A stretch of DNA of 33,944 nucleotides from CANKBT01 sp038235705 (GTDB lineage: Bacteria; Actinomycetota; Actinomycetes; Mycobacteriales; SCTD01). Shown here in pieces: positions 33,601 to 33,944 of the stretch. Location: NCBI GenBank assembly GCA_038235705.1, contig JBBSTR010000018.1, positions 1 to 33,944 of the forward strand, in the 5' to 3' direction. Position 1 is the stretch's first letter, and every line of letters begins with the position of its first letter. The notes under the pieces were generated by a model, which saw only the letters and a list, made by a program, of their open reading frames with translations, was not told the origin of the DNA and made no database searches. The position numbers were made by a program, and so were the translations under genes.

Positions 33601-33936
33601 CTCGGCGCGGTCCGTGGGCACGGTAGCCCGCACGTAGTCGATGCTGTCGATCCGCTTGCCGACGTAGCCGCCGAGCCTGCTGACCGCAGCGTCGACTGCC
33701 GCGGCCTGGCCGGGCTGGGTCGCGAGGATCATCGTGACGGTCGCCTTGCCGGCGTCCTTCGCCTGCTGGAGCAGGTCGAGGTCGTTCTCGCCGAGCGGAC
33801 CGTCGTTGAGCTTCGGCGCGCCGGACGCGTCGTTCTGGGCCGGTGCGGCGAAGGCCGGGGACACCCCGAGGCCGGCCGCGAGCCCGGAGCTCAGGAGGAC
33901 CGCGAGCGCGCCCCTCGTCAGTGCAGTTCGTGCCAC
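30601..33936 (-). CDS. Secreted subtilisin-like serine protease (S8 family) with large insertion and proline-rich tail
   Basis: A 1111-residue protein with a signal peptide (about 1-30, ending PAFAAPA) and an inhibitor-like propeptide region (about 45-125). The S8 catalytic domain has Asp185 (GVIDSGVD), His362 (DAHGSHVAG), the oxyanion Asn457 (ISAGNSG) and Ser555 (NGTSMASP). Asp and His are about 177 residues apart, far more than the 32 of subtilisin. The insertion includes acidic loops DVNRDGD (266-272) and DDDQDGD (291-297) that look calcium-binding. The C-terminal 500 residues are beta-sandwich modules ending with a pre-peptidase C-terminal-like domain, then about 30 residues rich in Pro, Ser and Thr, perhaps wall-spanning. 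GTG at 33936 begins a normal signal peptide; only eight bases upstream are visible, so its promoter is outside the window. Confidence 0.92.
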   Translation of the reverse strand: MARTALTRGALAVLLSSGLAAGLGVSPAFAAPAQNDASGAPKLNDGPLGENDLDLLQQAKDAGKATVTMILATQPGQAAAVDAAVSRLGGYVGKRIDSIDYVRATVPTDRAEKAAGVKGVLAADLSQTIQRDDPTVETSGDVGADGVLQNFLKPPYMPYDETGAAALRAADPTHDGRGVTIGVIDSGVDLDQPALQKTSTGERKIVDWVTATDPILDQDGTWKIMRADVSGPSFTIAGRTWTAPAGSYTFNIFSESITKPSEPGGDVNRDGDTTDTFGILYDPVSHDVRVDDDQDGDFTNNPVMRPYNEKFDIGHFGTDDPATPIVERMPYTVEFRQDVSLAPFGLPGTADFVNIGLVEDAHGSHVAGITAANGAQGTGAAPGAKIVSSRACTWGGGCTNVALFEGMADLAMNRGVDIINMSIGGLPALNDANNARARLYDNLIKTTGVQMFISAGNSGAGINTIGDPSVATDVISVGSSISKQTWKANYGSVTEVPYQLHNFSSRGPREDGGFKPNLVAPGSAISTVPLWLKQPDLEEAGYTLPIGYAMFNGTSMASPAAAGAAADLLSATKAAGVTVSSAQLRKALYSTAKVIPGLQPYEQGLGLIQADKALTVALQSPTTDTFDVKTPVCTPISGFLATPNVGAGFYNRCSVTSGGQAAGQSKLYYGTITRTSGAVGNKLYNIKTVGSDGSFSLPRTQVYLPLNRPIKFPLTVKPVGPGVHSVIVQLDDPRSPGIEGNVMATVVAAQPLAAPSFAAGKTGTVQRNNNTSVFVDVPIGTKALQVNLSGIAEGSQTRWIATDPYGVPVDSTSSRQCFSNYVYEDTPVTCDPFSRAYLDPLPGIWELNVESRRTSPQLDNPFTLTASAQGVTVSPEVLELPSAVIGEPTPVSFDVTNQFATTTITAQGGDLGSAKTLRPTIAEGAVQTYEVVVPEGATRLDAAIGNVSDRGADLDLTVYDASGKQVAQSADGDSEEAVSIADPPAGTYTVEIDGYSVPSGSTEYDYQDVVLSPAFGTLVIDPITKTLARGETATVTGTLTALLPAVEGRELFGEMTVLSDEGAPLGTGTVLVGELTEGPVPDSQPSPTGTPTPEPTPPLPTPGPPSPSPSV

Positions 33937-33944
33937 GTGTTCTC

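Overview
The window is very GC-rich DNA with dense, short-spaced genes and strongly G/C-ending codons. It carries an actinobacterial gene set: a WhiB-family regulator, the fused CofG/CofH protein FbiC of coenzyme F420 synthesis, DUF3499, DUF5719, a DUF222/HNH (13E12-type) protein, and the whiB - glycosyltransferase - DUF5719 - zincin-like - DUF3499 - phosphomannomutase - Trm112-like - SIS isomerase - cation transporter block that is widely conserved in Actinomycetota. The genus cannot be told from the sequence. No rRNA, tRNA, CRISPR array or insertion sequence was recognised, and no gap between genes exceeds about 220 bases.

Layout. 1-3.4 kb: a serine beta-lactamase-like hydrolase and a DUF222/HNH protein with atypical codon use. 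3.4-7.1 kb: a SpoIIM-type membrane protein translationally coupled to a HAD phosphatase, divergent from an RDD membrane protein and an HSL-type esterase; a perfect 12-bp hairpin closes the block. 7.1-10.7 kb: a methyl-cycle block on the minus strand (a short S-adenosylhomocysteine-hydrolase-like paralogue, a MerR regulator, then canonical ahcY), divergent from a hotdog thioesterase. 10.7-17.1 kb: a secreted SLH-GH3 protein, phosphoenolpyruvate carboxylase, and a cytochrome b561/sulfite-oxidase-fold fusion. 17.1-27.4 kb: the conserved mannose-phosphate, cell-envelope and WhiB block. 27.4-30.6 kb: fbiC and a divergent lipoprotein. 30.6-33.9 kb: a large secreted subtilase.

How the genes fit together. 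ManB and the SIS isomerase interconvert hexose phosphates that feed GDP-mannose and glycan synthesis; the GT2/multi-spanning protein and DUF5719 probably act on the envelope. AhcY removes S-adenosylhomocysteine. The paralogue beside it keeps the NAD-binding motif but has Gln and Ala where the catalytic Lys and Asp belong, so it may be a regulatory pseudoenzyme.

Transcription. About a dozen genes without a Shine-Dalgarno have a TANNNT-like -10 hexamer ending 6-8 bases before the start codon, the arrangement of leaderless mRNAs. Two of these hexamers, facing opposite ways, share two bases between the SAHH-like gene and the thioesterase. The items most worth a second look are that paralogue with its bidirectional promoter, the b561-molybdoenzyme fusion, the SLH-GH3 protein lacking the usual NagZ Asp-His dyad, and an intergenic 15-bp inverted repeat near 17.2 kb.
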